A DNA stretch of 64,000 nucleotides from Nitrosospira sp. Nsp2 (GTDB lineage Bacteria > Pseudomonadota > Gammaproteobacteria > Burkholderiales > Nitrosomonadaceae). Positions 62,127 through 64,000 of the stretch are shown here, piece by piece (the stretch's first letter is position 1; each line of letters starts with the position of its first letter). The stretch is from assembly GCF_003050965.1 (NCBI RefSeq), contig NZ_QAOU01000001.1:744001-808000 (forward strand). The letters are read 5' to 3'. The position numbers and the translations under genes are program-made. The notes under the pieces were generated by a model, which did no database searches, had not been told where the DNA came from, and saw only the letters and a list, made by a program, of their open reading frames with translations.

Positions 62127-62371
62127 ATGCTGAAGGCTGAGCCCGTACGATTTTACAGCGAAGGCTAACGTGCTTTCACTTTCACGTTGTTGCGTTGTCG
62201 CGCTGGCGATAATTGCGCGAACGGCGGAAATCATTAAGTTGCCAGCCCCTTATTCCTCGTAAAATTCACCGCATACAGCAATTCGCCGAAAACTCAAAAG
62301 CCGGCTGACATGTGGATCAAGGCCGGCAGTGCCGTGCTCGTGCTGGGCGCGAGGCGAGGGCTCGCCGAGCT

Positions 62372-62593
62372 TCAGCCAGTTTTTAGTTTAACCGCGAAAT
62401 CCGCGATCCCGATCTTGAAAAGGAACCTGGCCGCGGTATCGAGGGTTTTGAATTGGCGAGTCTCGCGTCGGGAAGTTTCCAACGGATATCCGTCGGCTAC
62501 GATCATGTAGCCGTTTGTCATGACAGCATAGCTCACCTGGATACGCTTGAGCGCGCCGGCATTCAGCAGAAGTTTAAGTTCTCGCTCGGTCAT
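62372..62593 (-). CDS. Small plasmid-type protein, ParC-like candidate
   Basis: A 73-residue protein from ATG 62593 (MTERELKLLLNAGALKRIQV), ending TRQFKTLDTAARFLFKIGIA. The pattern, an N-terminal LLLNAGALKRI then FKTLDTAARFL, is typical of small plasmid proteins found with replication or partition genes, including some called ParC-family. No function can be claimed. It lies after an HTH gene on the same strand, 101 bp away. Confidence 0.55.
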   Translation of the reverse strand: MTERELKLLLNAGALKRIQVSYAVMTNGYMIVADGYPLETSRRETRQFKTLDTAARFLFKIGIADFAVKLKTG

Positions 62594-62694
62594 TTTTTTC
62601 TCATTTTTATTATCGTCCAACCAACGTTTCTTTCGCGGCATACGTATACAGAAAATAGTTTGGCGATGGTACGGCCAGGTGCGACCGCGGGGCA

Positions 62695-62931
62695 TTACTG
62701 AAAGTCCGCATCCGCGTCGAATAGCTTGCCTTGCTTCACGACTACCAGCAAATCGCCAGGTTTGACTTGAAGAAAATCGCACAGCTTGGACAGTACTTGG
62801 CGGTCAAAACTGTTCACCTTGTCGTAGTAATAGCGATCAATGGTGGCACGTGCGATACCCGTCGCCCGACACACGTCGGAGACTTTGAGGCGCTTGGCTC
62901 CCAGGATCGTGGAAAGGCGGCAGCTGATCAT
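62695..62931 (-). CDS. Cro/CI-type HTH regulator
   Basis: A 78-residue DNA-binding protein with one HTH_3/XRE domain: GAKRLKVSDVCRATGIARAT, then SKLCDFLQVKPGDLLVVV. It has no ligand domain. It probably represses its own promoter: a perfect 20-bp palindrome is 13 bp upstream of its ATG. The pair with the 73-residue protein resembles plasmid or phage control modules. No ribosome-binding site is visible, which may mean leaderless translation. Confidence 0.75.
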   Translation of the reverse strand: MISCRLSTILGAKRLKVSDVCRATGIARATIDRYYYDKVNSFDRQVLSKLCDFLQVKPGDLLVVVKQGKLFDADADFQ

Positions 62932-62943
62932 TACGAAGCAATC

Positions 62944-62963
62944 ATTAATCGATATCGATTAAT
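62944..62963. promoter_or_regulatory. Perfect 20-bp palindrome, probable operator
   Basis: ATTAATCGATATCGATTAAT is its own reverse complement. It is 13 bp upstream of the HTH gene start codon, where it would cover the promoter. A further ATTAAT half site is at 62979-62984. This arrangement is typical of Cro/CI autorepression. Confidence 0.7.
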
Positions 62964-63433
62964 ATAAGCTATGTAAAGATTAATGTCGAGCGAGCAGAGC
63001 ACGGACGGGGTGAGTCCAACCGGAGTACTGGCTCCCCATCGATTCTGTGTGTTCTGCGAGAGCGGTTTTTCATTCCGCATCCCCCAAAATCAGCCCCTAT
63101 ACGCTCTATGAAAAGTTTCCTGGAAGTATTGATCCCGTTATTTCAGCGCCTTCTGCTTCTTGATCCCATTCCGTGAAAATTAATAAATTATTAAAAGATA
63201 GATTTGAAAAATCCAGCTTATTAGCTATGTTGAATGAGACACACGTCGTGCCAGGAATAGTGACACCCGACTCAACCTCTTCCATGTTGATGATTTTGTT
63301 ACAAGAAATAGAAGAGGCTCAGAAACGGAAACGGGGGGACAGAATAGCGGCGCCGAACAGAAATGGATTTAGAAGCGGCATAGCGTGGTCACGGTGTAAT
63401 CGAAGATGCTCAACTTATCTGAGGAAAGCTGTC
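62964..63433. other. Intergenic stretch before the TIGR03118-type gene
   Basis: About 470 bp with no supported gene on either strand. GAGGAAAG before the ATG at 63434 is the ribosome-binding site of the next gene. Confidence 0.5.
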
Positions 63434-64000
63434 ATGCGAAAAGTCCGATACTGTTTGTATTCACTCACTGCAGGCGTGGTGTTATCTACCTCCATCCATG
63501 CCTGGGCTGTTCCTTTCAATCAAACCAACCTGGTTAGCAGTGATCTGGTGGCGCACCCAGCGCCAATTGGGGATCCCGATATTAAAAACGCATGGGGTAT
63601 GTCGTTTGGTCCATCTAACCCATTCTGGATCTCCGGAAACGGTTCTGGAAAATCGGTGATATATAGCGTGGACCCGGTGACCCAGGTTCCCACCCAACAG
63701 CCACTGAAGGTAACGATTCCCGGCAATGGCAGTGTGACAGGCCAGGTCTTCAACAGCAATGCGGCATCATTCAATGGTAATCAGTTTCTCTTCGTGAGCG
63801 AAGACGGCACGGTTTCCGGCTGGCGGCCAGCGCTGGGCAGCACGGCTGAAGCTATCGCCCCGGCGTCCTCGGCCAACGTTTACAAGGGTGTTGCCCTGGG
63901 CAGCGTCGGGGGTAATGATTATATGTACGCGGCGAACTTCAGGGCGGGCACGATCGATGTCCATAAGGGCGTTAACGGAGCTCCGTCCCTACCGGGCTCG
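63434..64000 (+). CDS. TIGR03118 family secreted protein, N-terminal part
   Basis: A protein cut by the window edge after about 189 residues. It has a signal peptide (cleaved after HAWAVP) and then a beta-propeller-like pattern typical of TIGR03118: NQTNLVSSDLVAHPAPIGDP then DIKNAWGMSFGPSNPFWISG, GNGSVTGQVFN and FLFVSEDGTVSGWRP. Family members are often linked to the PEP-CTERM sorting system and carry that domain at the C terminus, but it is out of view here. GAGGAAAG lies five bases before ATG 63434. Confidence 0.85.
   Translation, partial: MRKVRYCLYSLTAGVVLSTSIHAWAVPFNQTNLVSSDLVAHPAPIGDPDIKNAWGMSFGPSNPFWISGNGSGKSVIYSVDPVTQVPTQQPLKVTIPGNGSVTGQVFNSNAASFNGNQFLFVSEDGTVSGWRPALGSTAEAIAPASSANVYKGVALGSVGGNDYMYAANFRAGTIDVHKGVNGAPSLPGS

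Noticed and set aside
1-64000. tRNA, rRNA or CRISPR features
   Set aside because: Scanned by eye for TPsiC-arm-like GTTCGA motifs, rRNA-like blocks and regularly spaced repeats; none was convincing. A covariance-model search would decide.

Overview
The window looks like chromosome from a betaproteobacterium, most likely an ammonia oxidiser of the Nitrosospira/Nitrosomonas group. The pointers are an Escherichia-type nuo operon with a fused-looking nuoCD, two PEP-CTERM exosortase substrates, a TIGR03118-type protein, a CNP1-like lipoprotein, and much intergenic DNA with decayed genes. No amo, hao or rRNA gene is present, so the assignment is inference. I saw no tRNA, rRNA or CRISPR array.

Layout. 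1-1.6 kb: start of a nuo operon on the minus strand (nuoA, nuoB, start of nuoCD), with a 250-bp MITE-like element exactly between nuoB and nuoCD. 1.6-9.2 kb: a hybrid histidine kinase, a GGDEF remnant, a small secreted protein behind two operator-like sites, GST and serine-recombinase remnants, an AT-rich GlcG-like/SDR pair and a zinc alcohol dehydrogenase. 10-18 kb: a DHA2 exporter, two VOC proteins, a cNMP-binding/thioredoxin-reductase-like flavoprotein coupled to a UBP zinc finger, a DsbA-NhaA fusion and an IS481 remnant. 18-28 kb: housekeeping genes (recQ-like, metE/metR, queH, DUF2127, CNP1-like, an unknown 336-residue protein, GIY-YIG).

28.4-46.6 kb is the most interesting region. A TonB receptor is followed by a complete CysO/Mec+/MoeZ-type protein-thiocarboxylate module: E1-rhodanese, JAMM protease, and a ubiquitin-fold carrier whose Gly-Gly is masked by 11 extra residues. 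The carrier gene is translationally coupled to an unusual tandem CaiB-type CoA-transferase, an AMP-forming acyl ligase and an acyl-CoA dehydrogenase, and an MFS transporter follows. An AlgE-like porin, a GH88-like hydrolase, an exported amidohydrolase with a His-rich insert and an OprC/NosA-like TonB receptor come after it. The set resembles the sulfur-transfer logic of pyridine-2,6-dithiocarboxylate and thioquinolobactin biosynthesis. The inference is an undescribed thiocarboxylate metallophore, possibly for copper.

46.7-56.3 kb: two PEP-CTERM proteins with a long regulatory region, decayed nuclease and umuDC genes, an SRPBCC protein, a PPOX-family protein, a second hybrid kinase and a Crp/Fnr-type regulator. 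56.9-62.1 kb: a tightly overlapping glycan operon (pyruvyl transferase, 2OG-Fe(II) oxygenase, two-domain glycosyltransferase, methyltransferase). The end holds a plasmid-like small gene pair with a perfect 20-bp palindrome, and the start of a TIGR03118-type secreted protein.

One regulatory theme recurs. A tandem 17-bp palindrome (consensus TGYGRCAWWWTGYCRCA) occurs upstream of the secreted protein at 5.6 kb, of the TonB receptor at 28.7 kb, and twice upstream of a PEP-CTERM gene at 48.3 kb. This suggests a shared regulator of surface or exported proteins.
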